Positions 43,858-52,334 of a stretch of 64,000 nucleotides of DNA are shown in pieces (within the stretch, counting starts at the first letter, position 1; the number at the start of each line of letters is the position of its first letter). The stretch is from NCBI RefSeq assembly GCF_021030645.1, contig NZ_JACGCJ010000016.1, positions 1 through 64,000 on the forward strand, given 5' to 3'. Made by a program: the position numbers and the translations under genes. Source of the DNA: Agrilactobacillus fermenti (GTDB taxonomy: Bacteria; Bacillota; Bacilli; Lactobacillales; Lactobacillaceae). The notes beneath the pieces are model-generated. The model was not told the origin of the DNA and ran no database searches. It was given only the letters and a program-made list of their open reading frames with translations.

Positions 43858-44494
43858 ACGCTATTTATTGATCGGGGCAGGTTTATTGTTGAGTGGTGCC
43901 ATCTTTGGCACAAAGTCTTCTGTTGCAGCGAGTGAAGTTATGGGCACAATGGCCAGTTCCGGTTCAGTTTCATTTACATCTCTACCCGACCCTTTCAGAG
44001 TGACTGAAGTCCCAGATATGTATTTTGGCTCAATTGATGTCAATTACAACAAAGCCACAACCAAGGCAGCGGTCGCTTCAGGAGGAAACATGCAAACAAC
44101 GCAAAGAATCTCTGTGCATGATGTGCGTGAAGGGCTAATCAAAGGCTGGCATTTACAAGCCCAACTATCAGACTTTACTAGCACCGCGGGCAGCACGATC
44201 AAGGGTGCAGTCATTCGTCTATCTGATCCGAAGACGCAAGTGAATGGGGCTGATACGGAGCGAATATCGTTGAGTGGTAAATCGGAAATCAATCGTGATT
44301 TGAATACCGTCTTAGTTGGAGAAACCCGACAGTTGGGGGAACACACTGCTGAGTTTGACTATGAAGATATGCGCTTAGTTGTTCCGCCTTCACCTACCAA
44401 TGCAACCGAAGGGTATCGTGAAAATGAACGTTATGAAGCCGTGATTACTTGGAACTTGTTCGCGGGACCAGAGCCAAGTGCGAGCGAAGAGTAA
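43850..44494 (+). CDS. WxL-domain surface protein 1
   Basis: 214 residues. Signal peptide ~1-25 (LLIGAGLLLSGAIFGTKSSV). Mature WxL domain with both signature regions: GWHLQAQLSDF near residue 100 and the C-terminal AVITWNLFAGPEPS. The conserved early motif PFRVTEVPDMYFGSIDV is present. WxL domains bind peptidoglycan non-covalently and assemble with DUF916 partners. GTG 43850 lies inside the end of the preceding gene, with AAGGAGGTGAGG as site. Followed 18 bp later by its DUF916/DUF3324 partner. Confidence 0.88.
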   Translation: MTKRYLLIGAGLLLSGAIFGTKSSVAASEVMGTMASSGSVSFTSLPDPFRVTEVPDMYFGSIDVNYNKATTKAAVASGGNMQTTQRISVHDVREGLIKGWHLQAQLSDFTSTAGSTIKGAVIRLSDPKTQVNGADTERISLSGKSEINRDLNTVLVGETRQLGEHTAEFDYEDMRLVVPPSPTNATEGYRENERYEAVITWNLFAGPEPSASEE

Positions 44495-44512
44495 TGAAAG
44501 AAGGTGTTCGAT

Positions 44513-45574
44513 ATGCGTTTGTTTCAACATCTGTTAGGTCTGCTAATTGGCTTTTGCATCGTTAGTTTCGTTCATACACCAAGGTCGCAAGCAGCTACGA
44601 CAGGTGCACCGTTCATTGTTAAGCCACTGGGGACACAGGCTGAGAAAGGCTACTTTGATTTAAATTTGGATAGCCGAGCACTACAGCCATTACAAATTCA
44701 AATACAAAATACCAGTTCAAGGTCATTGACATTGGGCACTAAAGTTGTCACAGCGACATCAAATGCTAACGGCATTGTAGACTACGTTAATTCAGGCAAT
44801 ACAGATCCTAGTTTGCCCTATGCATTGTCGCAATTAATCAAGAACGCGAAACAAACCATTACACTGATGCCAAAAGAAACGAAAACAATTGATTTTTTGC
44901 TGCAAACGCCATCTCAACCATTTGCTGGCGTACTTGCCGGTGGCATACACATCTATTCCAAGTCAAAGGATCAGCCACTGCAGCCAATCAAAGCAAATCG
45001 AATCAAACATCGTTTTACGTATACAATTGCCACATTGTTGCGCTCACAACAAGCAGCGTCAGCGCCTGCTGAGAAATTTAATCTTGGCAAAATTAATTTG
45101 ACGCAGCGTCATACGGCTAATGCGATCCAAGTTGATATTCACAATCAAGCACCGTTATTTCGATATCGGGCGCGAGTTGAAGGGGTTGTGACGGCGAAAG
45201 GCAGCAAGCAGCCGCTGTATACTCAGCAGCAAAAAGTTGATTTTGCGCCCAATACGATTTTACCGTTGCCGATCTCTCTGAATAAAACGGCTTTCAAACC
45301 AGGTGCTTATACGTTGCATTTGAATGTGAAAACGAAAGCTAAAAATTGGCGCTTTACTAAAAATTTTGTGGTTTCTGCAGCTAAAGCCCAACAACTTAAT
45401 CAAACCGATGCTTATGAACATTGGCGCCAAGACCGTAATTTAGTCTTATATTTAATTATTTTTAGCTGCGGTGCGCTAACTTTAATTGTTTTGTTGATTT
45501 ATTTAGTTAAGCGCAGTGTCCAACAGCGGAAGCAATACCGCCAAAATCGGCGTTTACCATATAGATCAAATTAG
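44513..45574 (+). CDS. DUF916/DUF3324 WxL-interacting membrane protein 1
   Basis: 353 residues. Signal peptide ~1-27, DUF916 domain ~30-150 (KGYFDLNLDSRALQPLQIQI; FAGVLAGGIHIYSKSKDQPL), DUF3324 domain ~165-300 (RYRARVEGVVTAKGSKQPLY; PNTILPLPISLNKTAFKPG), C-terminal membrane helix ~305-330 and a basic Arg/Gln tail. These proteins anchor WxL proteins at the membrane-wall interface. ATG 44513 with GAAAGAAGG; a GTG at 44504 would remove the spacing. It is diverged from partners 2 and 3, which resemble each other more. Confidence 0.88.
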   Translation: MRLFQHLLGLLIGFCIVSFVHTPRSQAATTGAPFIVKPLGTQAEKGYFDLNLDSRALQPLQIQIQNTSSRSLTLGTKVVTATSNANGIVDYVNSGNTDPSLPYALSQLIKNAKQTITLMPKETKTIDFLLQTPSQPFAGVLAGGIHIYSKSKDQPLQPIKANRIKHRFTYTIATLLRSQQAASAPAEKFNLGKINLTQRHTANAIQVDIHNQAPLFRYRARVEGVVTAKGSKQPLYTQQQKVDFAPNTILPLPISLNKTAFKPGAYTLHLNVKTKAKNWRFTKNFVVSAAKAQQLNQTDAYEHWRQDRNLVLYLIIFSCGALTLIVLLIYLVKRSVQQRKQYRQNRRLPYRSN

Positions 45575-45593
45575 CATTTAAGGAGGTGATGCC

Positions 45594-45914
45594 ATGATTG
45601 GTCGTATGATCATCAGTATTTTTGCACTATTATTGAGTTTTATTTCCTTTCGGGACCCCCCGCTTCAAGCCCAACAGACGAGTCGTGTGGGTATTGAAAT
45701 TACCGGTATTCATTTTCCAGAACCTACTGGCCCGTCAGTGCCGGATAGTAGTATCGAAAATAATCCTGGCTATTATTTACAGCCCTCTGCCCAGATACAA
45801 TCACGTCTACCCCAGTTAAATGAAGTTGACCGAACAGCTTATGTCACTGGTTTTGGTTTATTGATCAGTAGCATGAGCTTGCTGCTAATGAAACGTTTAA
45901 AGGAGGTACCATGA
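45594..45914 (+). CDS. Small CscD-like surface protein with degenerate sorting signal
   Basis: 106 residues. Signal peptide ~1-26; a short extracellular part; then LPQLNEVDRTAYVTGFGL, a hydrophobic helix and KRLKEV. The layout (short, LPxTG-like signal in a csc cluster) matches CscD, but the motif reads LPQLN instead of LPQTG/N, lacking the Thr attacked by sortase. AAGGAGGTGATGCC before ATG. Stop overlaps the next start (ATGA). Either recognised by an unusual sortase, retained as a plain membrane protein, or decaying. Confidence 0.7.
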   Translation: MIGRMIISIFALLLSFISFRDPPLQAQQTSRVGIEITGIHFPEPTGPSVPDSSIENNPGYYLQPSAQIQSRLPQLNEVDRTAYVTGFGLLISSMSLLLMKRLKEVP

Positions 45915-46576
45915 TGAAAAAAATGAATTTAGGTTTCGTAACTTTATTGGCTCTAGGTACGATCGGTGCAGTAAGTGCGGTAGCAATTACTGATACCAAT
46001 AAAGTACAGGCTGCAGATGATACTGGAGCGAGTCAAGCAGGTGTTGAATTTACACAACAAATTGACCCGCTGACAATAACTGAAGTACCAAGCTTCCATT
46101 TTGGGAGCCAAAATGTTGATAACTCTAAAGAAATGCGGTATCAAACAGCGGATAGTGGTGCTGGAAGCGTTACAGATCCAATCACAACTTCAAAGAAAAT
46201 CATTGTTTCTGATCAACGTTTAGGAACTAATGCGAACGGTTGGCACGTACAAGCTACGTTAGGTGATTTTACGGGTATTACGCCGACTAATAAAATCACA
46301 ACGGCTAAAGTAGCTTTGAGTAATCCTGGGTTTACACATACTGGCAGCAGTACTGGTGTGAACTTAGGCGGTGATGGCAGCACGGTTGAAATTAGTAGCG
46401 CGGTAAATACGGTTCTAGAAGCTGATGCGACCATGATTGGTGAAACAACAGCAGACTTCTCAACTAGTGCGGATGATGTGGCGCTAGTTATTCCGGCTGG
46501 TGCCGTCCCTGATGCAGACACCTATGAAGCTAATATCGACTGGACTTTAACTGCTGGGCCAGTTGCGACGCCATAA
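45911..46576 (+). CDS. WxL-domain surface protein 2
   Basis: 221 residues. Signal peptide ~1-31. WxL domain with PLTITEVPSFHFGSQNV, first motif GWHVQATLGDF (V in place of L) and the C-terminal NIDWTLTAGPVATP. ATG 45911 overlaps the preceding stop, with AAAGGAGG just upstream. Paired with the DUF916 protein at 46671, separated by a long hairpin that may reduce read-through. Thr/Ser/Asp-rich, low lysine mature chain as usual for secreted WxL proteins. Confidence 0.88.
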   Translation: MMKKMNLGFVTLLALGTIGAVSAVAITDTNKVQAADDTGASQAGVEFTQQIDPLTITEVPSFHFGSQNVDNSKEMRYQTADSGAGSVTDPITTSKKIIVSDQRLGTNANGWHVQATLGDFTGITPTNKITTAKVALSNPGFTHTGSSTGVNLGGDGSTVEISSAVNTVLEADATMIGETTADFSTSADDVALVIPAGAVPDADTYEANIDWTLTAGPVATP

Positions 46577-46596
46577 CGGATTGATACAAGTAAGTG

Positions 46597-46656
46597 TTGA
46601 AAATCCACTCAGAAGATGTGTCCGCACATCTTTTGACTTGGGTTTTCAATTTTTTT
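46597..46656 (+). terminator. Intra-operon hairpin with T-run between WxL2 and its partner
   Basis: Outer stem TTGAAAA-CC (46597-46606) with GGTTTTCAA (46641-46649), inner perfect stem AAGATGTG/CACATCTT (46613-46620 with 46625-46632), followed by seven T. It has the form of an intrinsic terminator but lies inside the gene pair, so partial termination is expected. Confidence 0.7.
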
Positions 46657-46670
46657 AGGAGGCTAAAACT

Positions 46671-47795
46671 ATGAAAAAGCATGTATTTAGACACCATCTA
46701 TTGGCATTATGCGCACTTATTTGTGGTCTTTATCTAGTTTGCAGCAATTATGATATGGCGCAGGCCGAGACGGAAACACAAAGTGCGGCAGATTTTGTTG
46801 TGAAACCGGTCATTCCAGCAAATCAGGAAGATAAAAATCTGAATTATTTTGATATAAAAGTCGATCCTGGACAGCAGCAGGTTTTAGAAGTGGAAGTCAA
46901 AAATCTACGCGATCATGCAATCACGATTTTACCAAAATTAAATGTCGCTACCACGAATTATAACGGGGTGGTAAATTACCTATCTAAGGGGCAGGCTGAT
47001 CGAACGTTGGCTCACCGAATCACGGATATAGCGCATTTGGAAGCAAATACTTATACGATCGAGCCTAAAAGCAGCACGCTTGTTAAAATTACGATGGCAG
47101 CACCTGAGCAGCCATTTTCAGGATTGATTGCTGGTGGAATCAGTTTTCGCCAGAAACAAGATGATACGACAAATAATAATTCAAAACAGAATAATCGAAC
47201 GAGTTTAACGATCAATAATCGTTTTTCTTATGCGATGGCCTTATTACTTCGTTCTAATACTGGGGCGGCAGTTGTCGCGCCAAATTTAAAAATGGGACAA
47301 GTGGATTTGGGGCACATTACAGCGAAAAATACGATTTTTGCCAATGTACGCAATGTGACACCAACCTATCTTTCTAACGTCACGGTAAATACACATGTGA
47401 CGCGCAAAGGTGAAAGTGACGTATTATACCGCAATCGCAAGGGCAATATGCAGATTGCACCGAATTCCATTTTGCCATTCCCAGTTCAATTGAATAATCA
47501 AAAATTTGAACCTGGTCAGTATACGGCTCGAGTGACTGTCAAATCAGGGACGCAAACGTGGCGGTTCAATCGTGATTTTAGAATTACAGCCGAAGCTGCA
47601 CGAAAATTGAATGAAGCTGATTCGACACCACAGCCTAAAGACAACCGCTGGCTGATTTGGGTAGCTGCTGGCATCATTCTCTTAGTTATATTGGCTGCGA
47701 TTCTGATCTATCAAATGAAACAGAAAAAATTAAAAGCCCAGTTGCAACGTGAAAGACGCGCCATGCGCAAAGCAAATTATCGAACCGATAAATGA
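46671..47795 (+). CDS. DUF916/DUF3324 WxL-interacting membrane protein 2
   Basis: 374 residues. Signal peptide ~1-31, DUF916 (NYFDIKVDPGQQQVLEVEVK; NVATTNYNGVVNYL; FSGLIAGGISF), a polar Asn-rich linker (TNNNSKQNNRTS), DUF3324 (KMGQVDLGHITAKNTIFANV; PNSILPFPVQLNN) and a C-terminal helix ~325-347 followed by a long basic, coiled-coil-like cytoplasmic tail (KQKKLKAQLQRERRAMRKAN). GGAGG before ATG. Closest to partner 3 in this window; the two presumably arose by duplication of a WxL-partner module. Confidence 0.88.
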   Translation: MKKHVFRHHLLALCALICGLYLVCSNYDMAQAETETQSAADFVVKPVIPANQEDKNLNYFDIKVDPGQQQVLEVEVKNLRDHAITILPKLNVATTNYNGVVNYLSKGQADRTLAHRITDIAHLEANTYTIEPKSSTLVKITMAAPEQPFSGLIAGGISFRQKQDDTTNNNSKQNNRTSLTINNRFSYAMALLLRSNTGAAVVAPNLKMGQVDLGHITAKNTIFANVRNVTPTYLSNVTVNTHVTRKGESDVLYRNRKGNMQIAPNSILPFPVQLNNQKFEPGQYTARVTVKSGTQTWRFNRDFRITAEAARKLNEADSTPQPKDNRWLIWVAAGIILLVILAAILIYQMKQKKLKAQLQRERRAMRKANYRTDK

Positions 47796-48126
47796 GCTTT
47801 AAAGCCACGCATATGTGCGGTCAAAAAAGCCAAGATAACAGTGGTTATGGCATCATAATTTATGAAATTAAATAAAAAATATTATATTGCAGGGGTTAAA
47901 CGCAGGTGCTTTTCCAAATATAGGTTATGCTTATTCCATTCTTAGTGGATTTTATACAATAAAGATGGGGGAACAGCGGTTGATGACTTACTTTAATAAA
48001 CACATCAATACGGTGGTCGCTTCTCCCACAGAAACAGTAACTTGGAAGTATCTTAATAAGCTTTAACTTATTGGGAATAGCTGTCAGGCAACGCAGATTC
48101 TGTGTTGTTTAAAGGAGGCATGGTCT
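47796..48126 (+). other. Spacer between WxL modules 2 and 3
   Basis: 331 bases. A 33-codon ORF (ATG 47965 or internal ATG 47983, stop 48066; ends TVTWKYLNKL) lacks a good ribosome binding site and is not claimed as a gene. A hairpin CAACGCAG/CTGTGTTG (48089-48107) followed by TTT directly precedes the AAAGGAGG site of WxL3 and might hide it or terminate weakly. AATAAG/CTTATT is a second small hairpin near 48055-48072. Confidence 0.4.
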
Positions 48127-48777
48127 TTGAATAAAAGACGATTAGGTACAGTATTGGTAACGACATTGGCGGCAGTGGGCGCTGTATCGGTAATCGATAC
48201 TGGACAAGCTATGGCAGCACCGGCAGATCAAACGGCAACCAGTCGGGCTGGGGTAGAATTTACAGATGTGCCCCAAGAAGACGCTTTAAAGATTTTGGCG
48301 GTGCCAGATATGCATTTTGGTTCCCACGAAATCAACAATGATACCGCTACAACGGCCACGGCGGTTGATAGCGGAACGGGTCACACAACCCCAGGGTCAA
48401 CGATCACGACAGGTCACACGATCAGTGTTCAAGATCGACGCTCAGCGGCCACAGCGACCGGTTGGACACTAAACGCCAAGACCTCATCACCGTTTGCGCT
48501 TGAAGATAATAGTGCCACGATCAATGGCGCGACAATCACCTTACAAAATGGCACTACTACGCCAACAACCGGTGTCACTTTCGGTGATGGGAGTTCGGTG
48601 ACTTTGAATGACAATGACGCGCCAGTACTAACAGGTAGTAACGCTGCTATTGGGACGGTAACGACGAGTTTGACCAACAACGATATGACGTTATCCATTC
48701 CCGCAAGAGCCGTAACCAAGGCAGGGGTGTATGAAGCTGCGGTGACCTGGAATCTTCAGGCAGTACCGACGCTTTAG
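48127..48777 (+). CDS. WxL-domain surface protein 3
   Basis: 216 residues from TTG 48127 (AAAGGAGG nine bases ahead). Signal peptide ~1-28 (...GQAMAAPADQ). WxL domain: ALKILAVPDMHFGSHEIN, first motif GWTLNAKTSSPF, C-terminal AAVTWNLQAVPTL. Thr-rich mature chain with high local GC compared with neighbours. Paired with the DUF916 protein at 48859 across a conserved hairpin. Expected to be secreted and peptidoglycan-bound. Confidence 0.88.
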   Translation: MNKRRLGTVLVTTLAAVGAVSVIDTGQAMAAPADQTATSRAGVEFTDVPQEDALKILAVPDMHFGSHEINNDTATTATAVDSGTGHTTPGSTITTGHTISVQDRRSAATATGWTLNAKTSSPFALEDNSATINGATITLQNGTTTPTTGVTFGDGSSVTLNDNDAPVLTGSNAAIGTVTTSLTNNDMTLSIPARAVTKAGVYEAAVTWNLQAVPTL

Positions 48778-48782
48778 TCTAA

Positions 48783-48840
48783 TTTGACCCTTGATTCAGG
48801 AGATGTGCTGCCGGCACATCTCTTGGCTTCAATTGTCAAA
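48783..48840 (+). promoter_or_regulatory. Hairpin between WxL3 and its partner
   Basis: Outer TTTGAC/GTCAAA (48783-48788 with 48835-48840) and inner GAGATGTGC/GCACATCTC (48800-48808 with 48814-48822). The inner stem is the same AGATGTG/CACATCT core as in module 2, but no T-run follows. It lies just before the GGAGG of the next gene. Confidence 0.65.
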
Positions 48841-48858
48841 TCATGGAGGTGACCAGAG

Positions 48859-49968
48859 ATGAAAAAAAGTTATTATGGGCTGATTGCATTAATTGTGGCG
48901 ATTGTAACGCTGGGTTTCGTCAGCCTACCAAGCATGGCCTATGGTGCTACTGATGATGTACAGAACGCCGCTGGATTTAAAGTGAGAGCCGTCTTACCTG
49001 ACAATCAACCGAATAAGGCTTTGAATTATTTTGATCTAAGTGTTGATCCTGGCCAGACTCAAGTTCTTGAAGTCGAGCTGTTCAATTTAAGAGATGAGGC
49101 TTTGACTTTTACACCTCGGCTCAATGTTGCCACGACAAATTATAACGGCGTGGTGAATTATGATAGTGCTGGTAAATCGGATCGTTCATTGCAGTATAAA
49201 ATTACGGATATTGCGCGCTTGGAACAAAAAACGTATCGCGTACCAGCCAATAAATCAGTGATCGTTAGAGTTGACTTGGCAATGCCGAATACTAGTTTCC
49301 CGGGTGTTATTGCAGGAGGATTGACCTTTACGCCCAGGGTAGCTAATACTTCAAGCAGCACTAACAATTCTGGTCGCGCAGCATTAGAGGTACAAAACCG
49401 TTTTGCCTATACGATTGCTTTGTTGTTACGATCATCTGCTGCAACAGCAACAACCGTGGCACCTGAATTTAAAATGGGGACAATTGATCTGGGACACATT
49501 ACCGAGCGGAATACCATTTTTGCAAATATTCGCAATACCCAGCCGATGTATCTGGCACCAGTGAACATGCAGGCTAAAGTTACCCGAAAAGGCAGCACCA
49601 AAGTTCTATATCAACATCAAAAGGAAAATGTTCAAGTTGCACCAAATACAATTGTGCCTTTCCCAATATCATTGAATCAGCAAAGATTTGCACCAGGCTT
49701 ATATACAATGGCTATTCAATTACGGGCTGGAACCCAGACGTGGTATTTTAACAAAGACTTTCGAATCACGGCTCAACGGGCACGTGACTTAAATCGAGCC
49801 TCAGTTGCAGCGCCTACACAGGAACATAATTATTGGTGGCTCTGGCTCATCGCGGCACTTATCCTAATTGCCGGTATCATTTTCTGGGTCGTTTATCGGC
49901 GGAAAAAACAAGAAGCAGAGCGCTTGAGAGCACAGTTACAGCAGCAACGAACAAGGAAAGATAAGTAA
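48859..49968 (+). CDS. DUF916/DUF3324 WxL-interacting membrane protein 3
   Basis: 369 residues. Signal peptide ~1-30, DUF916 (NYFDLSVDPGQTQVLEVELF; FPGVIAGGLTFTPRVANTSS), DUF3324 (KMGTIDLGHITERNTIFANI; PNTIVPFPISLNQQRFAPGL), C-terminal helix ~322-345 and basic tail (RRKKQEAERLRAQLQQQRTR). GGAGGTGACC before ATG. Last gene of the csc-type cluster; a palindrome plus tail terminator follows on the convergent side. Confidence 0.88.
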   Translation: MKKSYYGLIALIVAIVTLGFVSLPSMAYGATDDVQNAAGFKVRAVLPDNQPNKALNYFDLSVDPGQTQVLEVELFNLRDEALTFTPRLNVATTNYNGVVNYDSAGKSDRSLQYKITDIARLEQKTYRVPANKSVIVRVDLAMPNTSFPGVIAGGLTFTPRVANTSSSTNNSGRAALEVQNRFAYTIALLLRSSAATATTVAPEFKMGTIDLGHITERNTIFANIRNTQPMYLAPVNMQAKVTRKGSTKVLYQHQKENVQVAPNTIVPFPISLNQQRFAPGLYTMAIQLRAGTQTWYFNKDFRITAQRARDLNRASVAAPTQEHNYWWLWLIAALILIAGIIFWVVYRRKKQEAERLRAQLQQQRTRKDK

Positions 49969-49995
49969 TGCCTGATCAGAAAGTTTAGAATGTAA

Positions 49996-50180
49996 AAAGA
50001 AGCGAGGTCGAAGACAAAACATAGTTTTGTTTACGATCTCGCTTCTTTTTGAAAAATTTTAATTTAAACGTGTGCCAAACGGCACCCCCCTCACTTAACG
50101 ACGAATCGCTTAAATGGAAAGCCTGCCATTTGTCGCAATTCTTGTTAGTGCTCAGGTGCTGAACGCCATTTGTCACACTC
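49996..50180 (-). repeat. Interspersed palindrome with tail, copy 5
   Basis: In reverse orientation: tail hairpin AAAGAAGCGAGGTCG...CGATCTCGCTTCTTTT (49996-50051) with T-run, then the main palindrome TTTAAACGTGTGCCAAACGG ... CGCCATTTGTCACACTC (50064-50180), central AAATGG/CCATTT. It lies between the WxL cluster and a convergent gene; the tail would terminate transcripts from both sides. Confidence 0.75.
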
Positions 50181-50186
50181 TTGATT

Positions 50187-50966
50187 TTATTCAACGGCGG
50201 TCCAATCATGGATCGAACGACCATTTCTATCTTTAAGCTGTAGCCAACTGTTCGTCCCAGCAAAGTATAAGAAAAGGCCGACTTCGTTGACACTTTTGAG
50301 CGTAATATCCGAAGTAGTCACGTAATTATGAAACTGAGCGCTGTGTTCCTGACGCAATTGCTGTGCAAAGCGTGCGGAAAAACCTAATGTACCATCTTTG
50401 TTGAGCGGGGGTGTTATTGTCATCTGTGCACCGGTTTTCAAGGTTAGTTCGTTGCGATTGGTCCAAAAAACAACGCCCCTACTGCCGCGATAATTCACAT
50501 AAAAAGGCATTTCACTAATAGCTTTAGTCCAACGATGTCGTGTTTTCTTATCGGTTGTTGCTTGATAAGATCTAGCTTGAGATGTCAAATTAAAGCCTAA
50601 CTGTATTAACAGCGGCTTGATAGCTTGAAAATAGGTATCGATAGGTTCCACTAGTTCCTCGGGTAATTCGTTTAAGCTGGTTGTATCTGTTAATTCAAGA
50701 TTACCAACGGCGGGAACTTGATTGATCAAAAAATGTTCTAAGTTAATTTGCCGAATAGTTTCAGGTGGGTCAATACATAATATCCGATCGAAAGTTTGTT
50801 TAGGTTGTTCTGTACCAATACCAACAAGTTTACTCTTTTGAAAATATAGCATCACAGCTGGTTTGATCGGAGTGGCTAGTTTTGACAGAACGTATAATTT
50901 CCCTAAATCGTGTAAGTCGATGAATAAGGTGTCGGTGGTAAAGCCGCCAGTGAATGTTTCACTCAT
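50187..50966 (-). CDS. Hypothetical cytoplasmic protein
   Basis: 259 residues, no signal peptide or membrane helix. Mixed alpha/beta composition: strands around TLFIDLHDLGKLYVL and PAVMLYFQKSKLVGIGTEQP, a helical middle (LNELPEELVEPIDTYFQAIK), then a C-terminal part with RGSRGVVFWTNRNELTLKTG and YFAGTNSWLQLKDRNGRSIH. I do not recognise the family. AGGAGA-like site upstream of ATG 50966. It lies 20 bp downstream of the FIVAR/SLAP protein gene on the same strand, hence probably co-transcribed. The ending is reminiscent of DUF4357-like small domains, but that is weak. Confidence 0.65.
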   Translation of the reverse strand: MSETFTGGFTTDTLFIDLHDLGKLYVLSKLATPIKPAVMLYFQKSKLVGIGTEQPKQTFDRILCIDPPETIRQINLEHFLINQVPAVGNLELTDTTSLNELPEELVEPIDTYFQAIKPLLIQLGFNLTSQARSYQATTDKKTRHRWTKAISEMPFYVNYRGSRGVVFWTNRNELTLKTGAQMTITPPLNKDGTLGFSARFAQQLRQEHSAQFHNYVTTSDITLKSVNEVGLFLYFAGTNSWLQLKDRNGRSIHDWTAVE

Positions 50967-50986
50967 AAAAATCTCTCCTAAAGCAA

Positions 50987-52093
50987 TTAACTCAAAGTCA
51001 CGTAAGTACTATTGACCCATTGATTGGCACCTAAGTTGAAGTATTCAACGCCACCAACCATGATGCTGCCATAGATTTTCCAAGCTGTCCCGTTGGTTAA
51101 GCGTCGGCCTGTAAAGTGAACCCCATCTGGTTGGAGCTGCCATAAATTGATACTATATCCGGGAGCAAAATTAATTGTCGCCACGCCACTTTTTTGAATC
51201 ATCATGTACTGGGCACTGACCCATTGATTTTGGCCCACTTCATACCAAGTTGTGCCATCACTTAAAGTTGCCTTGCGGAAGACTTTCCAAGCGGTACCAT
51301 TAGCTAGTAAATGTTGTGTGCCATCAGTATAGTGATAGATATTGCCATTAGGCGCATCATATAAAGGGATACCTGAGTTTGTTGTAAAGAAGACTTGACC
51401 GACGCCGTTCACATTGGTGTAGCTTGCTTGTTGGGTCGACGCCGATTCGTTGTCGGAGACAGCACCTGCTGTCGCGTTATCGGCAATCGTGGTAGTGCCG
51501 TTGTTTGTATTATTGGTTGGAAGAACTTGCTGATTGATCAAGGCTTTGTAATCATTAGCAAGGCTTTCATAAGCAGCTTGTAGTTGTGCATCAGTACTTG
51601 TGGGGCTTTGTAGTAGATCCCGAGCGTCATTTAATTGAGTCGTAAAGTTGGTCCAAGTATTACTAGGTGCAGACCCTTGGGTAATGTGCTGTAACGTATA
51701 ATAGTAATCTAGCAATAATTCACGAATCGGTGGATTTTGGAATAACTGTAAATTTGTTAGGGCATTGTTTAGTTGACTGGCGGCGGTCTGAATATCCACG
51801 GCAGTAGCATTGGTGTTTGCCAAAACAGCTTGAGCATTATCTTTAGCAGCTAATAAATTGCTCCAAGAGGCATCAGTGTAAGTTTCAGAATTATAATTTG
51901 CCAGCCCGTTGATTAAAGTTTGTAGATTATTCGCAGCGTTTGTAGTTTGTGTCGTCGTTGCCGCCTGTGTTTTTGGATCATTAAGACTTAGGCCTGCCTG
52001 TATACTCGTTGAAAGCAGTAAGCTTGCGGCGGTAAGCGGCCATATTTTTTTGAACCAAAGTTGGTTGGTATAACGGTGTTTAGCGTAATACAT
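50987..52093 (-). CDS. Surface protein with FIVAR repeats and SLAP-like C-terminus
   Basis: 368 residues. Signal peptide ~1-46 (...TQAATTTQ). Two FIVAR-type three-helix repeats: LINGLANYNSETYTDASWSN...AASQLNNALTNL (~55-118) and LLLDYYYTLQHITQG...AYESLANDYKAL (~125-190). A Thr/Asn-rich linker follows, then two SLAP-like modules (YEVGQNQWVSAQYM; NLGANQWVNSTYV). The architecture is that of a wall-associated adhesin-like protein without LPxTG; the SLAP-like end probably binds wall polymer. GAGG upstream of ATG. Close relative at 54618-56435. Confidence 0.85.
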   Translation of the reverse strand: MYYAKHRYTNQLWFKKIWPLTAASLLLSTSIQAGLSLNDPKTQAATTTQTTNAANNLQTLINGLANYNSETYTDASWSNLLAAKDNAQAVLANTNATAVDIQTAASQLNNALTNLQLFQNPPIRELLLDYYYTLQHITQGSAPSNTWTNFTTQLNDARDLLQSPTSTDAQLQAAYESLANDYKALINQQVLPTNNTNNGTTTIADNATAGAVSDNESASTQQASYTNVNGVGQVFFTTNSGIPLYDAPNGNIYHYTDGTQHLLANGTAWKVFRKATLSDGTTWYEVGQNQWVSAQYMMIQKSGVATINFAPGYSINLWQLQPDGVHFTGRRLTNGTAWKIYGSIMVGGVEYFNLGANQWVNSTYVTLS

Positions 52094-52334
52094 AGTGGTT
52101 CCTCCCCAAGATAGAACATTTATTTCCCTTAAAGTTTAACACGAATCGTTAAAAATAAAGTGCAAGATAATAGTAGATTTTTATTGTTTTAAAGCATTTG
52201 GACAAATGAGCGACACTGCTATCTGAAATAAAGCCATAAGGCCGAAATAACTGGCTAAAGTATAACATATCACATACGAAAGTACTGAGATTATGCTATG
52301 ATTGATGCGATTACAATGTTAGGAAAAAAGGCAT

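Noticed and set aside
49985-50293. 102-residue minus-strand ORF
   Set aside because: Crosses palindrome copy 5 and the end of the next gene; repeat-derived.
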